Assembly: GCA_922989275.2 (NCBI GenBank)
Contig: OV277856.1
Coordinates: forward strand, 53,949,358-54,013,357
Source of the DNA: Gari tellinella
Taxonomy: Eukaryota > Mollusca > Bivalvia > Cardiida > Psammobiidae
Reading direction: 5' to 3'
DNA length: 64,000 bases
A program made the translations under genes and the position numbers. Positions 10,506-21,576 of this stretch are shown here, in pieces; the stretch's first letter is position 1; each line of letters starts with the position of its first letter. The notes under the pieces were generated by a model. It ran no database searches and had not been told where the DNA came from. It worked only from the letters and a program-made list of their open reading frames with translations.

Positions 10506-11023
10506 GAAAAAGGCTGTGTGGTAGTTGGTTAAACCAAAGAAACCGCGGCAAGATAGGAAGATTTCTTGGAATGAATGTCAATACGAGCGTATTGTAAATT
10601 CTGATCATACGCTTTCTCGGAGACGTGGTGCATGTGTGATTGGGGTTTACTCAGCCTGCTACGTCGAAATTAAATCGAATAATCGAACAAGAATAATTGG
10701 TAGATCGTAAATGTATACTTGTAAAAGGGTAAACGGTTCTGGGTTCGATACCCATAAGGTTGTCCATTGAGAGGCAGACACACTTACAATGCAATCAATA
10801 TAATTTATTCACTCAAAACTTAGTTAGGTTTAAAACAATTTTAACATATGCAAAACGGACTTTAAACAAAATATCAAGAATTTTTAAAGGGGGGTCATAT
10901 TTCGACAGGGGGTGTCATAATTCGACGATGGGGGGTCATAATTCGACGATGGGAGGTCATTCTACGACGTCGAATTTTGACCGGGGGGTCACTTTTCGAT
11001 GGGGGTCAAAATACTTCGTTACA

Positions 11024-12390
11024 CCGGCACCAATCCCTCAACCACCCTGTACATCAAGATTAGTCTTAAGCTGAGTCGTCGATCTTCCAGCGTCTCGAGC
11101 TGCAGATCTTCCCTCGTTTTTGTTATGTTCTCGTTTGATTGTGCGGTAGAGTAGACAATCGTCAGCGAACCGTCGATTTTACACTGTCCGGGAGGTTATT
11201 TATATGGCATAATACCATGATAGGTCCCAGGACAGAGCCTTGAGGGATAAAAGAGTAAACACTTGTTTCACTAGATCGTTCACCTTCTACGATTGTTTTC
11301 ATTTTCCTGGCAGTCAAGAAGTTGGTAAGCCAAAGATGAGTTTGTGCTTTTATTCCGTATTGGTCTAATTTGTGGAGAAGTTTATTGTGCGGTACTGTAT
11401 CGAAGGATTTAGAGAAATCGAGTATTGCAATGTCTAGTTGATGGCCTAAATCGTGTTCTCGAAGGAAGTCGTTTAGCGTTGTGATTAATTGAGTTTTGCA
11501 TGAATACCCCGATTTAAAGCCATGATTTAAGTTAGTTAGTATTTTGTTGCTTTCCAGATGGTTCATGATATCTCAACCGATGTAAGCGAGACTGGTCTAT
11601 AATTTTCGGGTTGGTGTTTGTCCCCTTTCTTGAAGATAATTGATATGTTTGCGTCCCTCCAGTCTTTAGGTAGTTCTCCAGTGTCAAGTGAAAGTTGCAG
11701 AATAATTTTCAAAGTTGATGTCAGTTTTTTTAGAATTCTTTGAGTATTCTGTTGGGGGTGTTATCTGGTACGGAAGCTTTGTTTTGGTTTATGTTTGCTA
11801 GTAGTTTTTCAAATCTTTTTTCGTCTTCTGCAATTAGTGTCATGTTTTTGCGGGCTTTTAGCCTTGTTGGTTGGAGGTCGCTGTTGGTTGTTTTAGGTTG
11901 GTTGGTTCAGTAGTTCCCCTTGCTATCGCTGACAAGGTTTGACCCATTTTAAGGGGTGCAATTCCTCCTGAATCCTGCCTTTTTGACTCTACGTGCTTCC
12001 AGAATGGTTTATGATTTTTGTTGCTGATACCGTCAATGATGTTGGTGTTGACATAATTTATTCTGCTTTGCGTAGATGTTTTTACATTCATTTTGGAATG
12101 TTCTATAATTTGTTCATTTGTTTGTCTTCCTGGCGTATTTATATAGTCTTTGCTTATCTCTCAGCATTCTTCTGTCTGTCTTTCTAATCCAGGGTTGCTT
12201 TTGCTCGATTTCATTTCTTGACTTGGGATGTTGTTGTTCATAGTTCCAAACAGTTTTTCTTTGAAGATGTCTCATAACTAGTGTATGTCTGTACCTTTGG
12301 TTTTTTCAAGTTCGACGGTTTGTTGCAAGTTGTGGAGGTCCTTGTGTATTAAAGTTTTAAGGTTGAATGAGTTAAATAACTTAATATATA
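11024..12390 (-). pseudogene. LINE reverse transcriptase, 5' part, broken
   Basis: Reading down the minus strand, 12190 to 11858 gives linker sequence such as WIRKTDRRMLRDKQRLYKYA and KPFWKHVESKRQDSGGIAPL. Then come NYRPVSLTS and, at 11162-11566, NHGFKSGYSCKTQLI, ILDFSKSFDTVPHNKLLHKL and IPQGSVLGP. After a frameshift FADDCLLYRTI follows, the catalytic YADD-type motif. These are RT motifs in the expected order for a CR1/Jockey-like LINE. The coding sequence is then interrupted exactly at CCGG by the element at 6624-11023. Confidence 0.85.
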
Positions 12391-12404
12391 GCTCTTGCAT
12401 TAAC

Positions 12405-12605
12405 TAATCAAGCCCTAGAGGCTTTAATACTGACCTTTTCCAAACAGCGTACCTGTGAAGAGTAAATTTCTCCTATGCAAAAAGTATAAACCCTAATCAG
12501 AGGGCATTAGCCCTCTGGTCATAAATCCTCGCTGTTTGTCATTTTAAATTGTACAAAACAGCCTTAACTAGTGAAAATTAGATTGGAATTAGACTTAATT
12601 AGAAC
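12405..12605 (+). repeat. MITE family B copy
   Basis: AGCCCTAGAGGCTTTAATAC, CAAACAGCGTACCTGTGAAG and AAAGTATAAACCCTAATCAG, then hairpin GAGGGCATTAGCCCTCTG, ending in GTTTGTCATTTTAAATTGTA. Confidence 0.6.
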
Positions 12606-12631
12606 TTGAAACGGTTCAGTGGGGTCAGTTT

Positions 12632-12786
12632 CCCAGAGCTTATAAAGCGTTTGAGTTGAGTCTGAGTTCGTTCTCAAGCATTTGATCGGTCAGATTTGAG
12701 CCTAGGCTCAAATCTGACCGATCAAATGCTTGAGAATGATTTCCGACTCAACTCAAACACATTTTAAGCGATGAGGCTGGCTCTCA
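12632..12786. repeat. Foldback MITE family H
   Basis: A long palindrome: GTTTGAGTTGAGTCTGAG, TTCTCAAGCATTTGATCGGT and CAGATTTGAGCC, then the complement back through GAGAATGATTTCCGACTCAA and CTCAAACACATTTTAAGCG. A second copy is at 30983-31113. Confidence 0.8.
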
Positions 12787-12804
12787 AGAGACATATACAT
12801 AATC

Positions 12805-13262
12805 ATGTTTCCTCTCAACAATGACTCCCTCCTTACAACGACAATTGCCGCTGTTCCCTAACATGACAATTATGTCTAACGCTTGTACTGATGCAATACC
12901 GTCTACTTAAATTTGTCGTCTGGAGAAAAAGATTGCGTGTGTTGTTCGGTGGAATTGTTATAGCGAAGGAAATTAATTTACTAAGAGTTCTAAGCTTGAC
13001 TTGGCATACACTTGCAAACAAACTGAATCCAGATCAGACGCCGTGTGACGCGGCTTCTGATCTGGATTCAGACTGCTGCTATTCGTCAGTGTACTTTTTT
13101 CTGCTAAAATGTCCCTTATGTAAGAAAAACAGCAGACACCTTTTTAAGCAGAATATATTGCAGCAGTGAAAGCGTTAGACATATTGTCTTGGGAACAGTG
13201 GCCGGTGTTGTTGTAAGGAGGGAGTCGTTGTTCGGAGGACCGTTGTTGTGAGACCACTGTAC
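12805..13262 (+). repeat. MITE family G, full-length copy
   Basis: Left CTCCCTCCTTACAACGACAA and right GTTGTAAGGAGGGAGTCGTT are inverted termini. Near the centre, CAAACTGAATCCAGATCAGA / CTGATCTGGATTCAGACTG around CGCCGTGTGACGCGG is the shared core. This is the longest G copy and the best guide to its ends. Confidence 0.7.
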
Positions 13263-13521
13263 AAACTCGTTCGTCCCTAGCGACCTATACGTGCGTCTGT
13301 ACAGAAAGTATAATGTTAAGAGCACACCTGTCATACGCTGAATTTAACAACATGATCAGAAGGCTACTATTAGAGCCATCTGATCAGAGTTTGTATTGCT
13401 TTTCAGTTTGCAATATTTTGCAACAAGAAACAATAGACAGTAAAAATATGCACTAGGCTTAATTTGAAACTCGAAATTTGCATTTTATATTCCATGGGAG
13501 CATGAGTTAACATAAGATTGG

Positions 13522-13771
13522 TACAGTGGAGAATCTGTTATTCTTTCCCAATAAACGCGTTTACGCTAAAACTATTATTTGCAGTGCAAACAGTTTGGAG
13601 CCAGATCAGACGCCGGGTAACCCGGCGTCTGATCAGGCTCCAAACTGTTTGCCACCAAGATAAGCAAGAATTATCAGAATTGTCAAAAAGTTGTTCTATT
13701 CTACGTTTTAGTGCTTTGCGTTTGCGTACGTTTGCGTTTAAACGGGAAAGAATAACAGATTCTCAACTGTA
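13522..13771 (+). repeat. MITE family A copy
   Basis: Near-consensus. TA at 13522-13523 and 13770-13771; the right terminus has TCTCAACTG instead of TCTCCACTG. Confidence 0.9.
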
Positions 13772-13860
13772 GTATGTCCTCCATGTTTCAAACATCATTC
13801 TAAGATGACACACGTTTTTTTTATCCCTATAAAAATAGAGGACGTTTTCCACGCTCATCC

Positions 13861-14046
13861 CTTAACCCGTTCACTGCCTTACCCCGAGTACAATATTTTT
13901 TGCAAATAGTTTGGATCCTGATCAGGATCTTAAACTATTTGACACTCATTTCAATATTTCTTAAGTCAAAATAACTAAAATTTAAATTTGAAACAAAGCA
14001 GACGACAATTGTTTAAAACTGGTGACGTCATAGCAGTGAAGAGGTT
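13861..14046 (-). repeat. MITE family C copy
   Basis: Starts CTTAACCCGTTCACTGCCTT and ends CAGTGAAGAGGTTAA. The core is collapsed: TTTGGATCCTGATCAGGATC with the GC-rich tip deleted, followed by AAACTATTTGACACTCATTT. Confidence 0.7.
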
Positions 14047-14243
14047 AACGCTAAATATATTATTTCCATTGCAAACAGCTTAGAGCCAGATTATATGAAG
14101 GGTAACCCGGCGTCTGATCAGACTCCAAACTGTTTGCCACATAAATAAGCATAAATAGTCATAATTCTCGAAAGGTTGTCATTTTCTACGTTTTATTGGT
14201 CTTGTGCGTTTAAACGAGACAGAATATTGTATTTTGCATTGTA
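14045..14243 (+). repeat. Decayed MITE family A
   Basis: CGCTAAATATATTATTTCCA, GGGTAACCCGGCGTCTGATC, ACTCCAAACTGTTTGCC and TGCGTTTAAACGAGACAGAA follow A order. The left terminus is lost against family C, the right is TTTTGCATTGTA. Confidence 0.6.
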
Positions 14244-14644
14244 GTTTTCATCGCAGGCCCCCTATATCCAAAATGTTCGCAATGTCGACATTAAGCGCCA
14301 TTTGATCTAGATCCAATATGTTTGTCACTCGTATCAACAGGTCTTCTAATCTAATATTCAAATAATTACAATTAGAATAATGTTTAAGACGACAAGTTTA
14401 GCAGTCAATATTTTGACTGTTAAAGGGATAAATCGATTGATACAGTTAAGTTAGGCTCTGAAAAAAGTTAAATATCAAAAGGGTTTATGTGTTGATGGTT
14501 TAAAAATACGATATCTTTTTTTTACTGCCTCACTAAAATAAATGGCATCTAATATTTTTTTCCATAACCGTCTGAACGGCTGATTTCTATCTTGAACAGT
14601 TTGGATCGAGGTGAGATCCTGTGTAACTCATCTGTTATCCATAA

Positions 14645-14780
14645 TACAGTCGAACCTCGATACTTCGAACTCGCTTTAATCGATCGTACTAGTATTTCAT
14701 TTGTTGGAGTTCGATTTGTCGATCTTGCTTTAGTCGAGCATCGAACAAACACGATTTGGAATTATCGAGTTTCGACTGCA
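14645..14780. repeat. MITE family S (CAGTCGAAC ends)
   Basis: Left CAGTCGAACCTCGATACTTC and right TTATCGAGTTTCGACTG are inverted, with TA at the left and a mutated CA at the right. TTCGA words repeat throughout. This is a Tc1/mariner-like MITE type; other copies are at 24061-24177 and 52109-52185. Confidence 0.8.
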
Positions 14781-14922
14781 TTTGACACAGTGATAGGCCA
14801 TCCATGACCAAGGGCAGAAGAGTATGTGTATATTAACTGCAGATGACATATTTTGCAAAGTGCCAGCCATCTGCTTAAAAAGTGTTGTCTGCAAGATTAT
14901 TTCAAATATAGTTTTTATGTGG

Positions 14923-15172
14923 TACAGTGGAGAATCTGTTATTCTTTCCCAATAAACGCGTTTACGCTAAAACTATTATTTGCAGTGCAAACAGTTTGGA
15001 GCCAGATCAGACGCCGGGTAACCCGGCGTCTGATCAGGCTCCAAACTGTTTGCCACCAAGATAAACAAGAATTATCAGAATTGTCCAAAAGTTGTTCTTT
15101 TCTACGTTTTAGTGTTTTGCGTTTGCGTACGTTTGCGTTTAAACGGGAAAGAATAACAGATTCTCCACTGTA
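14923..15172 (+). repeat. MITE family A copy
   Basis: Intact termini, TA on both sides, perfect GGGTAACCC core tip. Confidence 0.92.
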
Positions 15173-15298
15173 TGCCTTACGAAATATCGATAGGAGTGTC
15201 AAACTGTTTGCAATGTCGACTTTATGCCACTTCGGCGTTTAAAAGTTTAACCCAATAAAAAGTTTAACCTTTTCATGATAAAATTTATCGTGGGATAT

Positions 15299-15480
15299 TA
15301 ACCCCTTCACTGCCATATTGTCGTCTGCATCAATATTGTTGTCTGCAATATCGGTTCAAAGTTAGATTTAAGGCAGTATAATTTACGTAATTTCAAAACA
15401 AGTAGCAAAAAGTTTTTATTCTGATCAGACGCCGCCTAATCATGATAAAAACTTTTTACATATGCGCTTTATGGTGTCTG
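15299..15480 (+). repeat. MITE family C copy
   Basis: TTAACCCCTTCACTGCCATA, TTGTCGTCTGCATCAATATT and an altered core AAAAAGTTTTTATTCTGATC / CATGATAAAAACTTTTTAC. Here the outer stem is AAAAGTTTTTAT instead of AAACAGTTTGGA and both arms have changed, which keeps them able to pair. Confidence 0.65.
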
Positions 15481-15739
15481 CAATATTGTCAACATTTTAT
15501 AAGTACATGTAGTTTCATTTGTAATATTTTGTTTACGGGTGTGTCAAAACTTGTGCCAAAATGTCTTGATTGTTTGAACCCTGGTCATCGAGTAATCGAC
15601 GTCTGATCTACATCCAAAGTGGTTAGATTATTGATGATCAGCATACATCGATTCCTTTGGTCATTTACAAAACAAATTTATGTAATATGACTATCAAAAT
15701 ATTTTACATGCACAAATGTTAAATTAAGTCCACGCTAGT

Positions 15740-15920
15740 GGAGAAATTATTCCCCATATTGATTACTTTTGCAAACAGTTTGGATCCTGGTAACGCGGCG
15801 TCTCATCCGGATCCAAACTGTTTGACACTCTGATCACGCTTTGAAAAGAAAGTTAGAAAAATAGTTATGTTTTTAGAACAATAGCAGACGACAATCGTTG
15901 CAGACGGAAAAGTAACCCAG
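15740..15920 (-). repeat. MITE family C-like copy
   Basis: TTTGCAAACAGTTTGGATCC, TGGTAACGCGGCGTCTCATC, GGATCCAAACTGTTTGACAC and AGCAGACGACAATCG. Half of the left core arm is deleted. Confidence 0.6.
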
Positions 15921-15989
15921 CATGCAAAAAAGTTTATATCACTAATACTTATCGCATATCTCTAACTTGTCCGTATCATAATTATACAG

Positions 15990-16275
15990 TGTTCCCCCTC
16001 TACAACGGCCATCCCAACAACGATCCCTCCTTACAACAACCATTGACGCAGTTCCCTAAACAAGACAATTATGTTTTACTCTTTTACTGATGCAATGTCG
16101 TCTGCTTAACATTGTCGTCTGCTGTTTTTTCTCAAAGTTACATATAAGTGGAGATTTGGACAGATTAAATGAAAACATATAATGACGAGTGACAAACAGC
16201 TTGAACCTTGATCAGACGCCGCGTTACGTGGCGTCTGATCTGGATTCAAGCTGTTTGCAATGTAAATCTACTATT
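15990..16275 (+). repeat. MITE family G copy
   Basis: CGATCCCTCCTTACAACAAC, CAGTTCCCTAAACAAGACAA and GTCGTCTGCTGTTTTTTCTC, then core ACAAACAGCTTGAACCTTGA / GGATTCAAGCTGTTTGCAAT around CGCCGCGTTACGTGGCG. Confidence 0.75.
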
Positions 16276-16328
16276 TCTATAAAATATGTTTTATTTTGCT
16301 AGCCACAAAACCGAATTGTCTGTAGGCT

Positions 16329-16512
16329 TTAACCCCTTCACTGCCGTGACGTCATCTATTTTAAACAAGTGTCGTCTGCTTTTAGTTCTCAAATTTAATT
16401 TTGAGGAATTTTGATTTAAAAAAATATTGAAAAGCGTCACGCGGTGTCTGATCAGGATCCAAGCTGTTTGCAAATAACTATTGTACTCGGGGTAAGGCAG
16501 TGAAGGGGTTAA
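16329..16512 (+). repeat. MITE family C, reference copy
   Basis: Inverted termini TTAACCCCTTCACTGCC at 16329 and GGCAGTGAAGGGGTTAA ending at 16512. Internal CGTCATCTATTTTAAACAAG and GTGTCGTCTGCTTTTAG lead to the right half of the core (GGTGTCTGATCAGGATCCAA); the left half is deleted. The termini differ completely from families A and G. Confidence 0.8.
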
Positions 16513-16567
16513 CTTCGGAATAGAATGACATAGAAGTTACATGTTACACTTACGACAATTTTTATAG

Positions 16568-17513
16568 TTAAGGGTGTATCAATGTCATAAGCCAATTTTT
16601 CAAAGTATCAAACTTTTTTTTCTAACATTGTTTTTTGGAAGAGCTGTTTATGATGAATGAAAAAACGAAAAAATATATATATGGTGGTGTCCTTTTTTTT
16701 TTGAGCAACAGCGATTTGAAAAAGGTATGTCAAATTTGGACGTTTTTTTTTAATTTTACCCATTCAGTGTACAAGCTTCAGTAAAATGTATTTTAAAACA
16801 AAACAAACATGATAATTTGGGTTTTCATTATTTATTTCATGTCTATGGTGGTATTTTCACATATAGAAACCAAATTTAGACAAAGCAGGCACCAGGTTTG
16901 AACAATATGGATCCTTGAATATAAAAAATATGCTTTGTATAGGGCATGATTTTATTAGATTTTTTATTTTATGAAGTTTGAAAATGTAATAGTTCTAGTA
17001 TTTAACTCTTTTTTTGATATTCTACCAGATGAAAGCCCATGCTAAGGCAGTTCAAAATATGAAAAGAAATTGAAAGGTCAGTGTTGAAAATTTTGAGTAA
17101 AAAAAAATAAAAAGTAAAAAGAGTTATCTCCCCTTACAAAATTTCCAAAAAGTACCGTATCGATGATATTTAGAGCTTTATAAATTTCACATTTGGTGCC
17201 CTTTTTTTCTTAAATTAGTTTTTGTATGAAGAAATACTACCATAGATAGGAAATAAACAACACAAAACCAAATTATCATATTTGTTTTCATTTAAAATGG
17301 ATTTTATTGAAGCGGGCTGTTTGAAAAGGACAAACTAACAGGAAGTGGGTGGGGTAAATTTTACATGGCCGTAGAGCCAACTGTTGTTCACCAAAATGTA
17401 CACTTTTTCTATTTTTTCATTCATCTTAAATAGCTCTTCAATACAAAACCATCGTAGAGTGTTTTCATATACTTTGAAAATTTCCCAAAGTCATGACATT
17501 GATACACCCTTAA
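16568..17513. mobile_element. TTAA-flanked element with long imperfect inverted repeats (family J)
   Basis: Left end TTAAGGGTGTATCAATGTCA and right end TGACATTGATACACCCTTAA. The arms pair over much of the length: GGTATCAAAC-type words, CCATAGAC/GTCTATGG, AAACCAAATTATCATATTTG against its complement. TTAA at both ends fits a piggyBac-type target but is also part of the repeat, so the class is not proved. No transposase frame seen. A right-end fragment GATACACCCTTAA recurs near 21903-21915. Confidence 0.75.
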
Positions 17514-17924
17514 TGTGGCCAGTTTAGAATTTAGAAACACTCTTTTAATCTTTCTAGGAAATAATCCAAGAATACTTAGTTGAAATGGCCGAAAACTAAG
17601 ACAATAATGATTTTCTTAGAGAATGGTAAAACACTAAACAACATTTGTCAAGTTCAGAATTTTCTTAGTTTTCATTTTTCCCACTTTTTTAGAGTAAATA
17701 CAGAGCAACATTGATCTAAGAATGTATCAGAATACGGGCCCAGGTTAATGGCGCAAGGGATGGCCAGGTTAATATATTCTACTATCAACTAAGATATTAT
17801 ATGTCGAAGATTAACTCTGTCAATACTAAGTAACTCTTGTGGGTTATTACGTTCCCTTGAGGATCATTTTAGTTACCAAAAGATGAACCAGTCTACTTGG
17901 AATACTTGGTAGTTTAACAAAACT

Positions 17925-18056
17925 AGTCAAAATTAACAACAAGTGTAGACCCAGATCGGAGGGCTCCTATACCTATAGGAGCCCTCTGATATGGTATTTG
18001 TTGTTTGCAAATGTAAGGAGTATATTTTAAACAGGGCCATGGTGTTCAAAGAGTTA
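17925..18056 (+). repeat. MITE family B copy with intact hairpin
   Basis: GTGTAGACCCAGATCGGAGG, then the self-complementary GGGCTCCTATACCTATAGGA and GCCCTCTGATATGG, then TTGTTTGCAAATG. It ends GTTCAAAGAGTTAA. Confidence 0.7.
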
Positions 18057-18059
18057 ATA

Positions 18060-18999
18060 ATCCATGTCGTCACACCTGATATCGCGTTATACTTGTTTTA
18101 TTATACGGAACACAATGTTTGGTATCTATTTTGTGACAAATTGTGTAAGTATTAAAGAAATATATGAACATCAAACGAATTTTTATTTCGATATACACAC
18201 ACACAGAGAAATGGGGTTGGTGATTCCATTTTAATGTAAATTATCGTTTGTTAAATAATCAAACGGATGCATTTTATACAATTTCGCGTCTTGCTTCTAG
18301 CTGTTCTTGTTATATAGATTTCAGGTCTGCTGGAACAGGGGGCACAGGGAGGGACATACCCCCAAATAAGTTTGCCAATATTAGAGGCAAAAATTTCACA
18401 CAGATTTATGTTAGTAATTTACTTGAATGTACGAACGACTCAAGAACGCACCAGAGACCATCTGAAAATAAAACATTTCCAGCGGCGGATCCACTTATGT
18501 TTTGCCTTTTGCAACACTGACAACGGTTGTTGAGGACACGGCCCCCTGTGCCCCCCCCCCCCCCCCCGTTCCTTCGAGTCTGCAGAGTGCGTACACTAAT
18601 CGGGAGGGGAGGGAAAGGGGCGCCAAAACATATGTTCTATATAGATTTATCATTACACAATCTGTTAGCTAGAGTAGAGTAGAGTTTTAGATATATTTAT
18701 GTTAGTTATCTACCTGTTTTTTGATGCGCGAAATAAAATTAACCCTTGGAAGCATCTCCCACCCCTAGTATAAGTGTGTACACCTATTGGTGAAGCTACG
18801 CCCCTGATGCCCCCGCCCCCTCCCCCTATCGCATTTCGCTTCCTATGGGTCTGGGGCTACAGATAATCAAGGCACAAGCAAACCACATAGGAGGTAACTA
18901 CTAAACAAGGCGCAGTAAGGTGTGGCAAAAGTACTTTCCCTTAGAATAGTAGTTTTTTTTGATAGTATTTGTAAATCAGTACGCAGTACGTTGTGTACT
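18060..18999. other. No gene seen; poly-C tract
   Basis: Contains a run of about 19 C near 18548-18567 and C/G-rich simple sequence around 18600 and 18810. An open frame of 90 codons (18248-18520) has no recognisable domain and crosses low-complexity sequence, so it was not called. Confidence 0.4.
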
Positions 19000-19249
19000 T
19001 ACAGAGGAGAATCTGTTATTCTTTCCCAATAAACGCGTTTACACTAAAACTATTATTTGCATTGCAAACAGTTTGGAGCCAGATCAGACGCCGGGTAACC
19101 CGGCGTCTGATCAGGCTCCAAACTGTTTGCCACCAAGATAAACAAGAATTATCAGAATTGTCCAAAAGTTGTTCTTTTCTACGTGTTAGTGCTTTGCGTT
19201 TGCGTACGTTTGCGTTTAAACGGGAAAAAATAACACATTCTCCACTGTA
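19000..19249 (+). repeat. MITE family A copy
   Basis: Termini CAGAGGAGAATCTGTTATTC and GAATAACACATTCTCCACTG-like, with TA on both sides. The core is intact. Confidence 0.9.
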
Positions 19250-19325
19250 AATATGGAGTATAAAATCCCAGTAAAATATAGTGGGCGAGGGAGAAAGTTT
19301 ACTGGCAGTATATACTCCATATTAG
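19249..19325. repeat. Short foldback abutting MITE A
   Basis: AATATGGAGTATAAAATCCC and AGTAAAATATAGTGGG, then TTTACTGGCAGTATATACTC and CATATTA form an inverted pair around a purine-rich loop. Confidence 0.6.
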
Positions 19326-19649
19326 GTACTCTACACATTGTATAACGAAGTTATCACACCGATTGCATTTTATTTCCAGCATTTTGTACAATTGCATCAT
19401 ACATGTATAGCTTTGAGCGGACGTCCATCCTTTTTAAAAGCAACCACTTCTGAAATGCTATACAGGATGTCCCCAAAAAATCCAGAACCATAGTTTAAAG
19501 ATGTATTTTTTCCTAAAGTAAACTCAAACTTTAAAAATACAAATACATTGTATGCAGTTTTGTAGATACACCATTTTTGTATTTTTGTGCCAAATTGCAG
19601 TTAAATATATGCATTGTAAAGCATAGTCTAACAATCAATGCAACCGTTT

Positions 19650-19780
19650 TATTTATTATTATTATTATTGTTATTATAATTATTATTATTATACCCGATT
19701 TATATTATACCGCTCTGTTCACACAAGAGTTGTATGTTCAAAAGCGCTTCACATGAAATTATATAAATAGAGGATCTTAA
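19650..19780 (-). repeat. LINE 3' tail (same family as 8440-9663)
   Basis: On the minus strand: TTTCATGTGAAGCGCTTTTG, AACAGAGCGGTATAATATAA, then an (ATA)n/(TAA)n tail. These match the last ~110 bp of the LINE at 8440-9663. No coding part is left. Confidence 0.75.
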
Positions 19781-19918
19781 ATGATTGTTCATATTTATTT
19801 GATTTTTTAAAATGATCTTTTTGAAACAATAAAAACGAGCTTTAGCGAGTTTTTTATCGTTTCAAAAAGACGAATTTAATAAATCAAATAAATATGAAAC
19901 ACGAATATAAGGTCCTAG
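19770..19918. repeat. Foldback element, AT-rich arms
   Basis: Left CATATTTATTTGATTTTTTA pairs with right TAAATCAAATAAATATG. The inner arms CTTTTTGAAACAATAAAAAC / TTTTTTATCGTTTCAAAAAG flank the loop GAGCTTTAGCGAG. Ends are AGGATCTTA and TAAGGTCCT. Confidence 0.8.
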
Positions 19919-19924
19919 TTGTAT

Positions 19925-21576
19925 CATATCAAACACACACTCATATTTACAGCCCATTTCTCAGGAGTAAGGTAGATTGTAGTAAGGTATTATTTATATA
20001 GAAACCATCAATGGAAGGCGAAATGAGGTTTTCTAAGTGCCTAGGTAAAAGTACATGTAGTTCAAATTTCTCATTGTTTTATTGATTAAGTGTCACTAAT
20101 TGTCACTATATAAGCTATTATTCGATTTAGATTTAGAATTTTTCTGATTATTATGTGAACTGTGAAAGGTGATTAAAATCACGTCGAAAACAAATTTGAT
20201 ATAGTGTTTAACCCTTCACATCATGACGTCACAAATATTTTCCATATAAGGAAAAACAGTCGAAGACACATACGGTTTGTGTAGTGTCTACCCATCACTG
20301 TGACACTGTCACTGTCGATTTGGTTAAAAAATCGTCTAAATTTTGGAACATTCGGCCATTTATCTGTGCTATTGTGAATATGGAAATTTCCACAGTGAAT
20401 TGGAGCGCCGAAAATGTTGTGTTGAAACCGCCAGAGACATGTATGGTTGATGACCTAGATTTTGTACATTCAACTTTGAATCGTGTTCTTTCGAGCAGAG
20501 TGAATGCAGAGTTTTTGGTTGGGATTCAGACTTGCATACGTTTCAGTGTTGATTTCTACAGGCTTGTTTTAAACCAAAGATCGTGCGTTCAATAAACGGA
20601 TGCTAGTGCAGTTTTTTTTGTTTGAGTTCTGGTGGCAACACTAGGATAGATAGAAAGCATGGCTGGGACAAGAGTAGCCGGTATGTCTTTTCTCTGCATA
20701 GATCAAAATGGTTTAAAAAATATTGTGGCTAATGATATTAATATGACAGCGATCAGGATTTGTATGATACATGTATGACCAAAGTTTAGGCGAAACAGCC
20801 CGAACATTACGTCCCTTGGGGCTTCGCCTGACGTACTGGTTTTGGTTTGCCTGTCTGTAAACTGCAGATCTCATGGTCAATTGTACCGTAGGGATCCTAT
20901 CGTATAAAATGTACTGAAACCTCTGAATACCGTTGATTTTATTGTTCCTAGTCTAAGCTAGGTCTAAGTCCGCCATTTTTTGTTTTGACAGCGCGTATGA
21001 ATATTACATGTATTCGGTCGTACAGTGTAATAAAGATGTGTGTGTTACCAAAATCATATCATTATTCACGCGCAGAACCTCGGAATATGATATAAACGTA
21101 CCTACAAACGAGAAAAGACAAATAACTACATTGGCAATAAACATGGCACATTATGGAGTTACACGGAAACATGGAAATTCTTTCAATTTTAATACTAAGA
21201 TTATAAAATTGTTATATGTAGTAAATTTGTAAAATCAACTTTAAATAATTTAATATTGCTGGTTTTCATTACATTTGGTTAGCTGTGATTGGCTGTAATT
21301 TTTGTTTCATAACTCCATGAAAAAAATAAAATTCAGGCCAAGCCTTGTCAGGACTACTTTTCCTTAGTCCAACTGCTCTTCACAAGCGCTGCATGAAGCA
21401 GGATGCCAAATGACGTCATTGACGTCGGCGTTACTACATAACAACGTCGCGTTTTGGCGGAAAATATATATGGCGGAGGGACTACAACCTACGTTTTAAA
21501 AGCGTTAAAAAAGAACATTCGCATCAGATTCTCTATTTAACTACTTTCTTAAATTCAGAAGTGATATTAAATTATA
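19925..21576. other. No confirmed gene; one unassigned ORF and a possible short first exon
   Basis: An open frame at 20284-20595 (103 codons, plus strand) lies outside any repeat recognised here and ends with AATAAA at its stop. No domain was recognised. At 20659 ATGGCTGGGACAAGAGTAGC is followed by CGGTATGT, a possible tiny first exon (MAGTRVAG) with a splice donor. No continuation was found. CRE-like TGACGTCA is at about 21411. All of this is weak. Confidence 0.25.

Larger units (their letters stand above)
6624..11023. mobile_element. Ginger1-type DNA transposon candidate, non-autonomous, 4.4 kb
   Basis: The left end TGTAACGAAGTATTTTGACC and the right end (complement of the same) are inverted repeats that match over about 75 bp with few changes. 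Both sides are flanked by CCGG (6620-6623 and 11024-11027). Removing the element and one CCGG restores an uninterrupted LINE reading frame (VVEGLVPALPAHEFITPAK). Known from the family: Ginger1 transposons use a Gypsy-like integrase, have TIRs of tens to hundreds of bp and duplicate CCGG or CCGT. No integrase gene was seen inside; the interior holds other repeats (a LINE 3' part, B and D MITEs, a 32-bp array), so this is a non-autonomous or gutted copy. The class is inferred from ends and target site. Confidence 0.72.

Noticed and set aside
10735..10768. LTR end plus primer-binding site: minus-strand TCA-A-TGGACAACCTTATGGG beside a T-arm-like TGGGTTCGATACCCA
   Set aside because: An LTR reading was considered because the element starts TGTAACG. 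The ends are inverted, not direct, and the CCGG duplication with a restored LINE frame explains them better. The T-arm-like word has no matching A box or acceptor stem.
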